This document shows positions 1-12,069 of a DNA stretch of 64,000 nucleotides, piece after piece. Both the position numbers and the translations under genes were made by a program. The stretch covers positions 1 to 64,000 of the forward strand of contig JASAND010008743.1 in the NCBI GenBank assembly GCA_030248195.1, read 5' to 3'. The notes below the pieces were generated by a model that saw nothing but the letters and a program-made list of their open reading frames with translations, had not been told where the DNA came from and searched no databases. This DNA comes from Trissonchulus latispiculum. Lineage: Eukaryota; Nematoda; Enoplea; Enoplida; Ironidae. Position 1 is the stretch's first letter. Each line of letters begins with the position of its first letter.

Positions 1-2
1 CC

Positions 3-1613
3 CAAACAGTATGGAAAAGCTTTAATGTACAGACTCTTGGCGCATACCATGATCTTTATTTGTTAACTGATGTTTTGTTGTTGGCTGATGTCTTTGAGAA
101 CTTTAGATCCTTCTGTCTTCAGCATTATGACTTGGATCCCATCCATTACATTACGTTACCAAGTTTTGGTTGGGATGCTTGTCTTAAGTTGACAGACGTT
201 AGGCTGGAGCTTCTTAAAGACAGCGACCAGTACATGTATTTTGAGCAAGGAATTCGTGGAGGTGTAGCGATGATCTCTCATCGCTATGCCAAAGCGAATA
301 ATCCCTATCTGGATACTTTTGATAGTAACTTGTCTATTTCATACATTATGTATTTGGATGCTAATAATCTGTATGGGTGGGCTATGAGTCAAAAACAACC
401 TTGTGCAAAGTTTCATTGGCTTTCACAGTCTGAAATTGAGAAAATTGATTGGTCTACAGTTGATGTGGACGGGGAGGAGGGATATGTTTTAGAAGTTGAT
501 CTGGGGTATCCAAAAGAACTCCACCCATTGCACAATGGTTATCCTCTTGCTCCTGAGAAATTGATCATTTCTGATGATATGTTGTCACCATATTGTAAAC
601 AGCTGAAAGCAGATCTCAATGTAGCTGATTCAAAGGTGCACAAGCTCGTGCCCAATCTTTGCAATAAACAAAAGTATATTATTCATTTTCGTAATCTAAA
701 ACTTTATTTATCATTGGGCCTGAAATTAGAGCGAGTGCATCGCGTCCTTGCTTTTCGACAATCTGCATGGATGCATAAATACATCAGCTTCAACACTGAG
801 ATGCGCAAGGCTGCAAAAAATGATTTTGAAAAGAATTTGTTTAAATTGTTAAATAATTCTGTTTTTGGCAAGACTATGGAAAATGTGCGCCAATATATAA
901 ATGTGGAGCTTGTATGTGATCAGACTCGTTTCAGCAAATTGGTATCAAATCCTCGTTTTGAGCGGGCAACTGCTTTTAATGAGGACTTGGTAGCAGTCTG
1001 TATGAGCCGAGCGACGGTCGAGCTGAATAAGCCCATCTATGTTGGGTTTAGTGTGCTTGACTTGTCAAAGCTGCTCATGTATGATTTCCACTACAATTAT
1101 ATTGTTCCGAAATATCAAAATAAATGTAAATTATTATTTACTGATACTGATAGTTTATGTTATTTTATTGAATGTAATGATGTATATAAAGATATGTCTA
1201 TTGATTCTAATCTGTTTGACTTTAGTGACTACCCTTCCGATCATTTTTTGTTTTCCACAACCAATAAAAAGGTAATGGGGAAAATGAAAGATGAGACGAA
1301 TGGTAGTCCCATTTCTGAGTTTTGTGGGTTGCGGGCTAAAATGTACAGCATTTTGTGTGGTGGGGAGGCTAAAAAGAGGGCTAAAGGGGTTAAAAAGTAT
1401 GTGGTAAAACGTTATCTGAACCATTCTGATTATGTTGAAACGTTGTTTGATAAATCCCTTCGTCGAAATGTAATGAATATGATCAGAAGTGATAAGCATC
1501 AACTATTCACCTTAACTTCCAACAAAATTAGCTTGTCAGCTTTTGATGATAAGCGTTACATTTTAGATGATGGGATTACTAGTTTATCTTATGGTCATTG
1601 TGATATTGTTTAG
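3..1613 (+). CDS. Protein-primed family B DNA polymerase, C-terminal part (Polinton/Maverick type)
   Basis: The frame is open from the left edge of the window, so the gene starts outside it; about 536 residues remain and the stop is TAG at 1611-1613. Polymerase palm motifs are visible in order: motif A around YLDANNLYGWAM, motif B around KLLNNSVFGKTMENVR, and motif C with the catalytic DTD in LLFTDTDSLCYF. The later GLRAKMYS stretch is typical of the C-terminus. Before motif A, YHDLYLLTDVLLLADVFENF is a hallmark of the Polinton/adenovirus-like polymerases that replicate linear DNA from a terminal protein. No frameshift is seen in this part. It faces the next ORF tail to tail. No integrase or capsid gene accompanies it in the window, so this is the edge of an element or a relic. 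The 36-40 kb block is probably a separate insertion. Confidence 0.9.
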   Translation, partial: QTVWKSFNVQTLGAYHDLYLLTDVLLLADVFENFRSFCLQHYDLDPIHYITLPSFGWDACLKLTDVRLELLKDSDQYMYFEQGIRGGVAMISHRYAKANNPYLDTFDSNLSISYIMYLDANNLYGWAMSQKQPCAKFHWLSQSEIEKIDWSTVDVDGEEGYVLEVDLGYPKELHPLHNGYPLAPEKLIISDDMLSPYCKQLKADLNVADSKVHKLVPNLCNKQKYIIHFRNLKLYLSLGLKLERVHRVLAFRQSAWMHKYISFNTEMRKAAKNDFEKNLFKLLNNSVFGKTMENVRQYINVELVCDQTRFSKLVSNPRFERATAFNEDLVAVCMSRATVELNKPIYVGFSVLDLSKLLMYDFHYNYIVPKYQNKCKLLFTDTDSLCYFIECNDVYKDMSIDSNLFDFSDYPSDHFLFSTTNKKVMGKMKDETNGSPISEFCGLRAKMYSILCGGEAKKRAKGVKKYVVKRYLNHSDYVETLFDKSLRRNVMNMIRSDKHQLFTLTSNKISLSAFDDKRYILDDGITSLSYGHCDIV

Positions 1614-1625
1614 TTTTTTGTTGTC

Positions 1626-1660
1626 AATAAAGAAGTACCAACGACTTTGTCTTATTTATT
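1626..1660. terminator. Convergent polyadenylation signals
   Basis: AATAAA lies at 1626-1631 on the plus strand, 13 bases after the polymerase stop. A second AATAAA lies on the minus strand at 1655-1660, downstream of the 181-codon ORF. The two transcripts would therefore end tail to tail with overlapping 3' ends. Confidence 0.6.
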
Positions 1661-1717
1661 GAATAAGATAAGAATATTAAGCATAGTATATACAATAGCA
1701 AGCATAATCAGTAAGTG

Positions 1718-2263
1718 TCATTCACTGTCCATTTCTTCATTGAGGAAAAAGTGTAGCAGTTGATGAGCTCGGTGAGCTGAGCAGTATTTAGCTCCATCTC
1801 TTAGCATGTGGTCCGGACAACAGGTATTGTCTTCGTCATTAGGTATTAGCATGTAGCTGGGAACCCCCATGGAACCAGCCTCTATTACCCTGATAAAGTT
1901 TTCCCTTTCCATCAACCCAGAACGAATAATGTTCCACTGGGAAATACCCTTGGTGATAACCTTGTCAACATTGGCATCCTTCAAAATGTTGGAGATGAGG
2001 TCCATTGCTTGGTCCCAAGTTCGTAGATGAGGACTAGAGTCCCAGTCGAAACAAGATCGCTTCGTGACATACTGGATAGTCTCCTGTTGATTTGATGTTA
2101 GTTTCTCCAGATCATAGGGAGCACGAATAAACAAATGATGTATATCTGGCTGGTGAGACTTGGGCCGTTGAATCAACACAGTCACCTCTAAAGGGATATC
2201 TCCCAACTTCTGAACTCCAATGCACGCAACAGCAACAAATGCAGTAGACATGACTGAAAACAT
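1718..2263 (-). CDS. Hypothetical protein, possible RNase H-like fold
   Basis: An intact 181-codon ORF, convergent with the polymerase. The first ATG is at 2263 and a second in-frame ATG is at 2251. The TATA box at 2281-2288 would place transcription start close to the first ATG, so the second may be used. The C-terminal third contains CPDH, eight residues, then C and RAHQLLHF. Together with early GVQKLGDIPLEVTVL and later VITKGISQWNII, this recalls the divergent RNase H-like domain of Maelstrom, whose conserved residues are E-C-H-C. That resemblance is a visual judgement from motif spacing, not an alignment. The position beside a Polinton-type polymerase suggests an element-encoded accessory protein rather than a host gene. 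Confidence 0.55.
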   Translation of the reverse strand: MFSVMSTAFVAVACIGVQKLGDIPLEVTVLIQRPKSHQPDIHHLFIRAPYDLEKLTSNQQETIQYVTKRSCFDWDSSPHLRTWDQAMDLISNILKDANVDKVITKGISQWNIIRSGLMERENFIRVIEAGSMGVPSYMLIPNDEDNTCCPDHMLRDGAKYCSAHRAHQLLHFFLNEEMDSE

Positions 2264-2280
2264 ACCTATGTTGAGTGTTG

Positions 2281-2290
2281 TATTTATAGG
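2281..2290 (-). promoter_or_regulatory. TATA box for the 181-codon ORF
   Basis: On the minus strand the sequence reads CCTATAAATA, 18 bases upstream of the first ATG. This is a good match to a metazoan or viral TATA element. Confidence 0.5.
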
Positions 2291-5200
2291 TAGGAAAGTA
2301 GGTTAGGATGAGTCATAGAAACCGGTTATAACTGGTTATATTGTAGCAGTGTGCTATTATTGATGTGTCCCAAGCGCCACAAACTAGTTGCGTAGGATCT
2401 GCCTCAAGCGCCTCCTGCGCCTCTGCGCCAGAACCGCTATTTTTATACTACTAAAGCTGCTTACCGGAAAAGCTCTGTCGCAACAGGAAGAGCCCTGAAA
2501 ACTATAGTTAATTTTCCAGATAATCATTTATGTATTTTATAATCATTATGACTGTGTGTTTCTGCAAGGTTCTGCAAACATCTTGTCTCATGGCGATTTT
2601 GCGTAAGTGTAACTCAAAACAGACAGTTTCGTGTAGTGAGTTGACGCAAATTAGTGAGCATATGTAGGTTATATGTTCAAGCGGAAAAAGCATGTGTTGT
2701 CGTATAAATTTTATTCCATGAACTAATCATATTCTTATTTCAATCAACTCGACGTGGCATGTCCAATCACTGAGCGCAGTTTAGTGCACGACAAGGTTAA
2801 TCTATCTGGAAAATAGGAGGACTAAGAAGTAACTTAAAAATGCTGAATTAGCGATGAATAAATAGATTTGTCATAATATGAAATCTTGAATTCTGGGAAA
2901 TGAAGATGGAATGGAATCTACCGCAGCATGAATGAGAATGCCTGCTTCTGTTACTGTTTTTGTAATATATACAATTGTGTGTTATGTGGTAAGTGTTCAG
3001 TGTTAAATGTGTTAAGTTAAGAGTGTTAAGACATGAAGTTTGGCGAAAGTCAAAGTTTTGAAATCGTGTAGAAACTGTATTTACTGGCTACCACATTAAA
3101 ACTATCCTGTAATTAACGTTTGCCCCCAAAGAAACACTAGTGGGAGCTACAGAATCAAATAATCTACCCCTCAGTAAATTAGAATTAATAAATTTGCAAA
3201 GAAACTTATCTTAAACATCAACCAGCTTCCGTACGTGGAGGATCCGACCAGTGAAGACTGTTTGAACGTGTGTTGTTTTGAGCTTCGATTGCTGTGAACT
3301 GATGATGCTTTTGCGGGAGAGCTCAGAGCTAGGTAGAGAGAATGGAAGAGAATGGACAGGCGAGCTTGCCCAGGCCAATTGACAGGCGAAGAATGATCGA
3401 CAACGACTAATGCCGTTTGGTTGATTAATTTAATTTAAGTTTAAATTTAAGTTTAATTCATTAATTTAGGCTAACCAAAGGGATTCTATGTAAGGAAGGC
3501 ATGGTCAAAACAAATATGGCGAGTCGGCCAAAATATCAATTACGTCCGTCCAAGTTTAACCTAAAGATGGTCATATTTGGGCAGATAGGGCCCTGCATCG
3601 CGATCCAGCGGACTAATTTAGCATGTTCTGGGGGTTGTCTCTATTTCCCCAAGCCATTCTTCAAATACAGGTGATGAGCAAGGTTGATTTAAGGTTAAGT
3701 GAAAGTGAATGGTTAAGTGAAGGTTAAGGTTAAGTGAATAAGGTTAATTTCGTAATTTTCTCCGTTACTCAAAACGGTTTAAAAACTGGTTGAGTTAAAA
3801 ACTCGTGGCCTCTTTCAAGGACTCAGCCAGGAGCATGACATTGCCTTTTCGAATTGAAACTCTTCTTATTATATACTCTTGTTTTTGCCTTTTACTGGTG
3901 ACAGTTCAATTGGCATAGTTAGCACAGATCGTCATATACGCAAGACAAACACGTAACCGAAGTGACCCATGTGGTGTTGTGAAGTTAGCACCGGCAGGGA
4001 AGATATAAATTAAACTCGAGATGTTAAGCCTAAGTGAATTCAACAATACATTCTGACAAACGGTCAATGTTTCTTCTTTCTCTTGACTAAATTCATAATG
4101 TACTTAGCTAATATTCGCTATTCGCCATGTTGGTTGTTCCAGTTCAGTTGTGGTTGGATGTCGTCTGAGAACAGTCGTGATAGCATTCGGAGAATTTCCA
4201 TTGAAGTTGTGTTGGGCTTCGTGGGCACGTCGTTGCCTATTGGCAACTCTGGTGCTTGCTAACTAGTGTTTGCGTAGTTCTTGATTAATTTAGAAAGTTT
4301 GTCTTGCGCTAACTTTGTCATTGAATTGGCGTTGGAAATTCAATTAAATTGTTGTAACCTTTTCCATTTGTTTTAGTTGGTCAGGATCGCCTAGTTTTCC
4401 GATATCGCACACCACCGGTATTCTAGTCTAGAGTCCTAAGTTAGTAGTTCGAAGAAAGTCAACAACATTTTACTAATTCTCGTAGAGTCAAACTTCACAG
4501 TGTCTTGCGCAAACTCAGTCATAAAACAGTAAACAGGAAGTTAAGATAGAATTAATTGGCAATAATCAATTAGCCATAAATATGCAAAGCTTTTGATGCA
4601 AGCTATAAGTACTAATTCTGCCCCAGGGAGCATATTGTATCCCACATTACCACAGATAAGACTATGTGGTTTAGAATGTAACATACATTGAAGGAAGTTT
4701 TCCGAATTCGAGTTTTGTCTGATAAACCTTCTTCCCGTAACCTGCTTTGACTAATGATCACGAGTTTATAAAAGTATCATCATTAGTATATTTGGGCTTC
4801 AGCTTTTGCAATTAGTCTCAGCTAATCTCCGGCACAATTTTCTGAATTTAATTGTCGGCAGTATAGACTTTTCAACAACTAGCACACATTCCTTCTTACA
4901 CTAAGGCTTTTCATTTTAGGTTCTCTAAAGCAGCTCAAGAGCGTTATTCCATTGTAGACTTTCATACAAGAGTGGTAAGCAATGGATCAAACAGCAAAAC
5001 TGCCCAAAAGCATGAAAGTTGACATTACATTTCCACTTCTCTTAAGGTTATGGACAACTCTGTTTAGGTGTCTCTGGAAGTTCAACATGCACTGCAAACT
5101 TTCCCTAGACGAGCTTCGTTGCGAAGATTAGGTTTTTAAATTAAATTTTAAAAGTTAAAATTTAAACTAAAACTGACTGATCAAGAAAAAAGAAGACGAG

Positions 5201-5490
5201 GAAGAAGAAGACAAGAAGAAAACTGTTAGCTACTACTAAAAGTTCCAGTTTTGCCCAGCTGAGTAATCCGTAATTCTCTGAAACTTTGTTCCAATCCAGA
5301 ACATTCTTCAAGCGGATTTAATTTCTTACCCTGTTTCCTGACTGTGACAGATTACTTGCTTCTTAGTTTTACTGACAGTTAGCTCTGGGTGTGAAGCTTT
5401 CCTTTTAGAGATACGTTTGTAGGTGTATTAAATTTAAATTTAATTCATTAATTTAGGCTAACCATGATGATGATCCAAGATAATTTCAGT
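2291..5490. other. Non-coding stretch with AT-rich repeats
   Basis: No convincing gene is seen. A near-identical AT-rich block ending ATTAATTTAGGCTAACCA occurs at about 3440-3477 and again at 5425-5464, which may be the two ends of an old insertion of about 2 kb. A short GGTTAAGTGAA-type degenerate repeat lies at 3684-3750. The rest is unremarkable. Confidence 0.4.
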
Positions 5491-6725
5491 TTAAAGGGGG
5501 GGGTCCATTTTTGGCCGATTTTTCGACCATTTCCGATTTTGCTCATTTTCACTTATTTTGTTGTCCGATTGGTATATTTTAACGAGTTTTTGAAATGAAG
5601 GTCGGATCTCTTACGGTTAGCGAGTAATTTCACCTCAAAGTTGATGTCAGTATGTGTTAAACATAGGAAACAGAAAAAGTGGTGATTTTTTCCGTGCGCC
5701 AGAGAAATCTCGCCAACGACAAGACGGAGCACTTCAGTGTCCATCTTATATCATAAATACGATCTAGAAGGGTGATTTGTAGAAAGCAGAATTTTAATTT
5801 AGGCCTTCAAAAATTTTAATTATTTTTTAAGCTTGCGAACAGCCAAATTTGACTGTTTTGCAATGTTAAAATTGGGGGTCAGCAAATTTGATGAAATATT
5901 CTGAAAGCTGTAAGGTCTAATTAAAAATTCTACTTCCTACAAATCACAGCTTATGACAAGACATTTCGAACGATACCAATTGATCCTGGTTAGCTCTGTC
6001 CGATTTCGAGATTTCTCTGGCGCAGAAATCTCAATTTTTAGCAAAATTTCGAAAATTCCCGTTTTTTGGCAAATAGAGCTATGGCAACACAGACCTATAA
6101 AATGTTAGACTATCCATTTGCGCATCATTATTGATGACTTTAGGTCAAGTTTTGGCACAAATGGTGCAGGTTAGTGCAAACAGAAGGTCGCTGGGGTTAA
6201 ATATGGGGGTCTGACAACCATAATCTCAAAAATAGCGATTTTTCAAATTTTCAAATATGTTAAATTTTATATCAATCGAAAGCTCTCATTGTCCTGAACA
6301 TTTTTTCTTCTTGGACCGTTGCCCGCAAATGCACCAAATTCAAGTTATCGGCCGTTAAATGATTTTCGTGGTCAAGGCTTTCCAGCGCCTTTGCTATTCC
6401 CTAAAATCACTAAATAAAGTCATAAAGAAAAGTTTACCCATCAAAAGCTACCCTAACTTCTTCGTTTGCATCAGATAACAAACACACAACCGAATAAGCT
6501 CCATTCTCAAGGAAGTTCAGGTGTAAAGTGCCTTTATTTGCTGCGGCACCGCCGGTTTCACCTGTTTTCAGATTGCATGCAATTAATAGCCGGTAACTCG
6601 TTAAGTACTGAACGAAACTACTCGAAATTGAAACCCGATATGCAGGACATATGTGACAATATTTGTGTGAAAATGAGCAAAATCCGTGACCATAAAATTT
6701 TTCATGGTGGACCCCCCCCCCTTAA
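5491..6725. mobile_element. TTAA-flanked MITE with G-run termini (copy 1)
   Basis: The left end reads TTAA, A, then a G-run followed by TCC at 5491. The right end is its inverse, GGACCCCCCCCCC then TTAA at 6722-6725. No transposase is present. TTAA target duplications are typical of piggyBac and Kolobok type elements, so this is a non-autonomous derivative. The termini resemble those at 19586-20471 and 22661-24068, although the interiors differ. Confidence 0.55.
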
Positions 6726-8288
6726 GTTTCCGGTGGACTGAAAAGGTATAGTTCAGTTTCGGTTTTAGTTTCAGCTCTCCTTCCAAAATAGTTTCAGTAT
6801 AAGTTTCAATTTCAGTGCTTGACCCTGCAACCTGTACAACCTGAAACCTGTGGTATCAGTTTCAGTGTCTGAAGCATCACCTTACACACTTGTGAAGTGA
6901 TGTGAAGGCCTGCACAGCTTCAATGTGATAATTAAGTTAAGTTCCTTCGCAGTCTGTCACTAATGAGCTAATGCCGAACCTCTAAGGACAAAACAAACGA
7001 AAGTACTCAACGACAAGTTGCAGGTTGAGGTCAAATAGGCACTGATGCGTTACTTTAGCTAACCAACTCAATACTTAGACAAACCAGAGCTGGAAGCGGG
7101 CCAAAATTAGCGGTACACACTCGCCTCGCAGCCCGGGATCAACTTTTTGGCCCGCAAATGTCCGGCCCGCGGCCCGCATATAATAATTTTCGGCCCGCAA
7201 AGGCCCGCACAATGTTTTGGTTTCTTTGATGTTACGAATACTATTTAGAGTGTATAAAATGTTGATTTTTTGGTTTAAAGTTTTAGTCGTCAGAATTAAA
7301 GCATTTCTAAATATTTTACAATCACCACTTTTACAGAACCGCCTAAAGTGATCCCAAGAAGGAGCTCCTGTTTTAATAGTATATATAACAATACGCAGAA
7401 TTCGCCAATTCATAAGTTGTGGTTGCTATGAAATTCACAATTAGTAATTAATTCGGGCCTTGTCTCTTACCCCCACAACTCAAAATTCTTAAAACTTAAC
7501 CAATTGAGCTAAAATTTGGCATGGGTATGTTTCCGACCATGCTCCGTTCGATAAATATTTCAATTTTGCAAAATTAGATTTTTTGGATTCGCTAGAGAGA
7601 ACCAAAGAAAACCAAAAAATTTTGTCTCCGATTTTGCGGAATAGTTGATAAAGTGGACCTTCTGGGTCGTTGAACATGAATCTGAAGTTCGCTGTCTAAG
7701 CTAAAGTTTTAAGCTTAAGATGTATTTTTTGCCTATGCCTATTTTTGGGCAATATTCTTACCCCTTGTGGGAGCAATTTCGCTACCCCTTGTGAACGACT
7801 TCGTCGAGGGGGGGGGGGTTTCAAATCCCCCCTTCCCCCGTCCTATCCACCTGTGCTGTTTTCTCCGTTTTAAGGTTTTGGTTCCTTTTGAAGACATCAA
7901 CTTAGAACCATTATTATTTATTACTCACCATTAGGCACTTGGGACGCCATTTTTATATCAATATATAGCTTATTATTTTCTCATTTTAATGAATGCAATG
8001 GAACTAACATTTTTGTGCATCTTAAAGAGTCTAATTTACGTATACGATTGTTGCAGACAGAAGTAAAGTTTTTCTGGAGGCATGGATTATATCATCCGAT
8101 ACTTCTGTCAAGTAGCCAGGGACCCTTAGTTATTATGAACTCACTCCTCGTTACAGGAAATTAGCTATATATAATGCAAGCCAACTTAGATTTTGCTTAC
8201 TTTCCCCAACTTTGGCAACCGACCACTTTGAGTACCACCACTAGGAACTTTGATATTATAATTGAATAATCTTTGATATTTTTAGACA
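6726..8288. other. Non-coding stretch upstream of the GPCR
   Basis: No gene is recognised. A GC-rich cluster of GGCCCGC words lies at 7130-7215, perhaps the edge of a transposon. An 11-base G run lies near 7807. The segment before 8289 should hold the receptor's promoter, but no clear TATA box was found. Confidence 0.35.
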
Positions 8289-9224
8289 ATGGATAATTTC
8301 AGCGCAACGAATGAAGCTCTAAAATTTCCAAAAGCCAATCACTACTATGTACTGATATTAAATCCACTGGTTATTCTGGTTTGCATTTGCGGCATTGTTG
8401 CAAATGCTCTGATAATTCTTGCTCACTATCGCTGGCGATATCTGCATCGCCAGAGTTATACCATCCTGTTACTTTCGATTGTTGATCAACAAATCTGTGT
8501 TCAACTCCTGATCAGTGGGGTTGTGGGTCTGCTACAGTTCCACTGGACTCGAGGACCCTGCCTCATCGCTCTAACCTTTTCCATCTTTCTACACTGTGCT
8601 AACTCTAAGCTAACACTGCTGCTTGGACTGGAGCGACTGGCCGCCATAGTTGTGCCAAAGCTGTTCAGTCGCACTCACTTTCGGTCCTGTAGCCTTTTTG
8701 CATTCGCCCTTTTGACGTTTATCGTTGCCCTAGTTGTGGTAGTAATCGGTTTCGGTAGTGTCAATTGGACGAAGCCGAAAGTCTTGGTTCTTTGCTCTCC
8801 GCCCGCCGCTCTACCTCAAACTGCCCTTATGATCTGGGCCATAGACTTAAATGTGGTCAACATCCTCGGGGTAACGACCTACGTTGCTCTCTACAGTGCG
8901 AATCGACACAGACAGCGACTCCTGCCCAGTCACCAGGCACGATACGTCTCACAAACGGTGATGATCATAATCACCAGTTTTGTGATCACGTGGGTTCTGG
9001 CCAGCGGCGCCTTTGCTGTTCTGTCCTACCTAAATGCGGATGAAATCCTGGAAAGTCATATACTCTCGGCAATGGCTCTCCCTATTGCCATGAATAGTTC
9101 CATCAATGCGCTGGTCTATTATGCCCGGTCCAAGGACTATCGTAAATGCTTCAGACGAATATTTCGTCGAAAATCGACAGGTCCCCATCAGAATCGTGGT
9201 GCCTATGAAATGGTTAAATTATAG
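8289..9224 (+). CDS. Class A (rhodopsin-like) G-protein-coupled receptor
   Basis: A 311-residue single-exon ORF starting at ATG 8289. Seven hydrophobic segments fit a 7TM receptor: TM1 about 23-47 with the conserved Asn in GIVANALII, TM2 about 59-83, TM3 about 91-115, TM4 about 131-155, TM5 about 178-202, TM6 about 220-246 and TM7 about 258-278. The TM3 cysteine (GPCLIAL) and a second cysteine in loop 2 (LVLCSPP) can form the usual disulfide. The DRY motif is replaced by ERL and NPxxY by NALVY. A short basic tail follows (YRKCFRRIFRRK). The extracellular N-terminus is short, with one possible N-glycosylation site (NFS) and no signal peptide. The ligand cannot be predicted. It is at the plasma membrane by family knowledge. 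Confidence 0.88.
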   Translation: MDNFSATNEALKFPKANHYYVLILNPLVILVCICGIVANALIILAHYRWRYLHRQSYTILLLSIVDQQICVQLLISGVVGLLQFHWTRGPCLIALTFSIFLHCANSKLTLLLGLERLAAIVVPKLFSRTHFRSCSLFAFALLTFIVALVVVVIGFGSVNWTKPKVLVLCSPPAALPQTALMIWAIDLNVVNILGVTTYVALYSANRHRQRLLPSHQARYVSQTVMIIITSFVITWVLASGAFAVLSYLNADEILESHILSAMALPIAMNSSINALVYYARSKDYRKCFRRIFRRKSTGPHQNRGAYEMVKL

Positions 9225-11380
9225 CAGTATATTAATTGTAATTAGTAATTATAGCAGGGTATATTGTTCTACAAAATACGTGAACACAGGAAGGTTGACA
9301 ATCTATGATCTCTCTTGTCAACCAAAAGTGTTTACCATGTTTGATTATTTTTGATTACATGCAGTAAATTCGTTGTGTTCTGATTTCATTATATAGAGTT
9401 AGGGGGAGAGTTTATATAGAGACCTTGCTACTTCATGTAGCCATGTATGCTTCAAAGGTGACGAGGTAACAGCAATCTTAGAATATGATTATAAATTCTC
9501 TTTGAGAATGAATTGATGTTATCTAGCCTGTCTGAGTTGTTCTAAAGTATAGCGAGGCTAGTATATAATGAAACTTACATACTAACACCGTTACCACGAT
9601 GTTATTAAAGTTAGACAGCCACAACCACCAGCAACGGAAAGGTTGAGTGTGCGTCACTTTGATCCGTTACATTTCCCCAGGGATTGCCATCCGAAGTCCC
9701 AAGAGGATCAGAAGATCTGTAGCCTACGACGATACGAGAGCAAGCATACAGAGCAATGATGCTACAGTACAGTACAATGGGAACTAACGACTCCAAGTCA
9801 CAACTTAAGCAGCTATGCAAAAACAAAATTCGTATCTAAGAAAACGCTGAAACCAGTAATTAAATACGGCATATTACGGTGAGCAAGCATCTCCGTGTAA
9901 TGCCAGTAATAATCACAATAAAGCTCAAAGTGTCAAAATCATGCATATGGTCAAAACAGACGTATTATGAACCGTAGTAATATTTGAAACTGGTAAGTAG
10001 TGTGAGGTACTGTGCGTGTACCTCTATAATAAACTATATCGGACTTCAATAAATGATTGCAAGTAGGTGCTCAGTGTGTGATATCCAGTCCTAGCCAAAA
10101 GAGAGAAGATACAAGAGAACTGTAAATTAGCGAGTAGATTAGGGTAGAGTCACTAATGAGCCCTAGACGACCGTTTCCTAGAGCTAATAAACAATGTAAC
10201 CGCTAGACTTTACTATATGGAACACAAAATACTCATACTGACTTTAAAATAAACATACAAAACTATTAAAAACTACGAAAGGGAGCACGACGGCCAGAAG
10301 CAAAGAACACAAGGGAGGGCGTTACCCACTCCCGTACACCTAAACTCCTACCCGACCAAAGATTCACCCGACCCCGAAACTGATAACACTCCAACTGCGT
10401 GAAAACTACACTTTCTCTCGCTTATATATACTTTGTGCTACTGGCGTAGCTAGCCCAAAAAGAAATCACTTTTATCATTCATGAATAAGACAATTATCGA
10501 AATAGCTCAAAGTTGTACAATTTCATGCAATAGAATATACTTTAGGTTACGCATATGAAGATAGCACTACCTTTACTTTCTAGCGCTGCGCTGCTGCGCA
10601 GCCGACTACTAGTGCCCTAATGGGTAATATCCCACAAAACACCCCCTCTTTTCCGCCGCCGGCCCCCCGCGCGGCGATCAATACGGGTGCCACAGAAAGT
10701 TAAACAATGGTAAAACTGGATTACATTAGTTCTGGGTACCCAAGTAGTAGCTTTAGAGATAAAACGTGAATTAGACCTAGCTAAGGCTAAAAGTGGAGCC
10801 AAACGATCCCCACTGCCTGCGAACTACGCGGCTCACAGACGATTCCGGACTGACACTGGGTAAAACTGTGTCGGCTGTGACCGAAACTAAACACAAAACC
10901 AACTTAGACAGACGAAACAAACATACGGAACGAACTACTAAACGAAACTACTGACGACTTTTGAGAAACACAAACAACTACGTAAATTTTAAAAACAGTA
11001 CAGTAAACACCCGTATAGACCCCCACACACAAGGCCGAACAGACAGAAAAGACAGAATACAACAGGGACACTGCCCACTAGGGAACCCATCCCAACAATC
11101 ACAATAACCCCCACAGAAGAAACCCAACTAGAAGCTTGTAGAAAACAACAAATATAAGCAATTACTAGCGGTTTATTATACATATGGAGTAAGATAAACA
11201 CAAAAAATCAGTAGAAGCAAAAATTATACAAGGCAAAAATAGTAAGGCAAACTTATAAATGGCAAAACATGGCCAAAAAAGAAAACAAAGCTACCGCAAA
11301 ATAGCTACCAAACGTGAATAGGGAGCGCCCAAACAGAAGACTCCAAATTTGAAGGAACCCTCTCAATAGGTAGTAACAAA
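9225..11380. other. Non-coding stretch
   Basis: No gene is supported. There are scattered short ORFs without motifs and no clear inverted or direct repeats. The base composition changes near 10.25 kb, where the plus strand becomes A- and C-rich. That may mark the edge of the degenerate retroelement material that continues to 18.5 kb. Confidence 0.35.
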
Positions 11381-11382
11381 CA

Positions 11383-12069
11383 TCAAAAGAGACAAAATCC
11401 CCACCCGTTATACTGACAAAAATGGAATGCAAAATCACAACGAAACAGAGATACGGGGAGCTGGAAACGTCCTAGGCGTGCCGATGGAGGGGACCACGAC
11501 TTCATGATGGAGCAACCAGGCAAGTGACCAGAGCACACCGGGAGCCCATAAACAGTATACAAAGGTTCTAAATAGAACCCACCCACAAAGTTCGAAAATG
11601 GCCCAAGCCAACCCAAGTTCATAAAGTAAAGAGGGCACACACAGCCCAAATGAACAGTACAGACAATACCAAACCGGGATGCTATCAAAACCCGGGAAGA
11701 ACCAAGCTGGCCAGGTACGGCTACACAGGAACAGCAGAGGCCAGGAGGCCAGGATGTAGGCGCAAGGACCAAACCCCGCCACAGATCAAAGGTCAGAAAC
11801 AGAGTCAAAGGCGACAACTGGCCTGAAAAAGAGAATGGAACTGGCACAGAGGAACTGCCAAGCGAGACAGCCCACCCCAGATACAGAAGAATCAATCCAG
11901 CTCCCGGCCACACCGTTGCCACAAAGTCGACACCGACCAACACCACCAAGTCTCCGGGCGCTTCCAGACCAAACAGAACAAGGCCCTGCTCCATAATAGC
12001 ATGCATCGCGGGAGGCACGCCTGGCGCAAGAGGGGGTGTGGGATCCGTACAGTAGAAAAGAACCATCAC
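11383..12069 (-). other. Hydrophobic open frame of doubtful coding status
   Basis: A 228-codon open frame rich in L, V, F, G and C, with hydrophobic stretches such as LVVLVGVDFVATVW. A second minus-strand frame is also open over most of the same stretch, so openness may only reflect the G- and T-rich composition of this strand. No family was recognised. It lies on the same strand as the Gag-like ORF at 15.8-18.5 kb and might be remnant coding sequence of that element. Confidence 0.2.
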
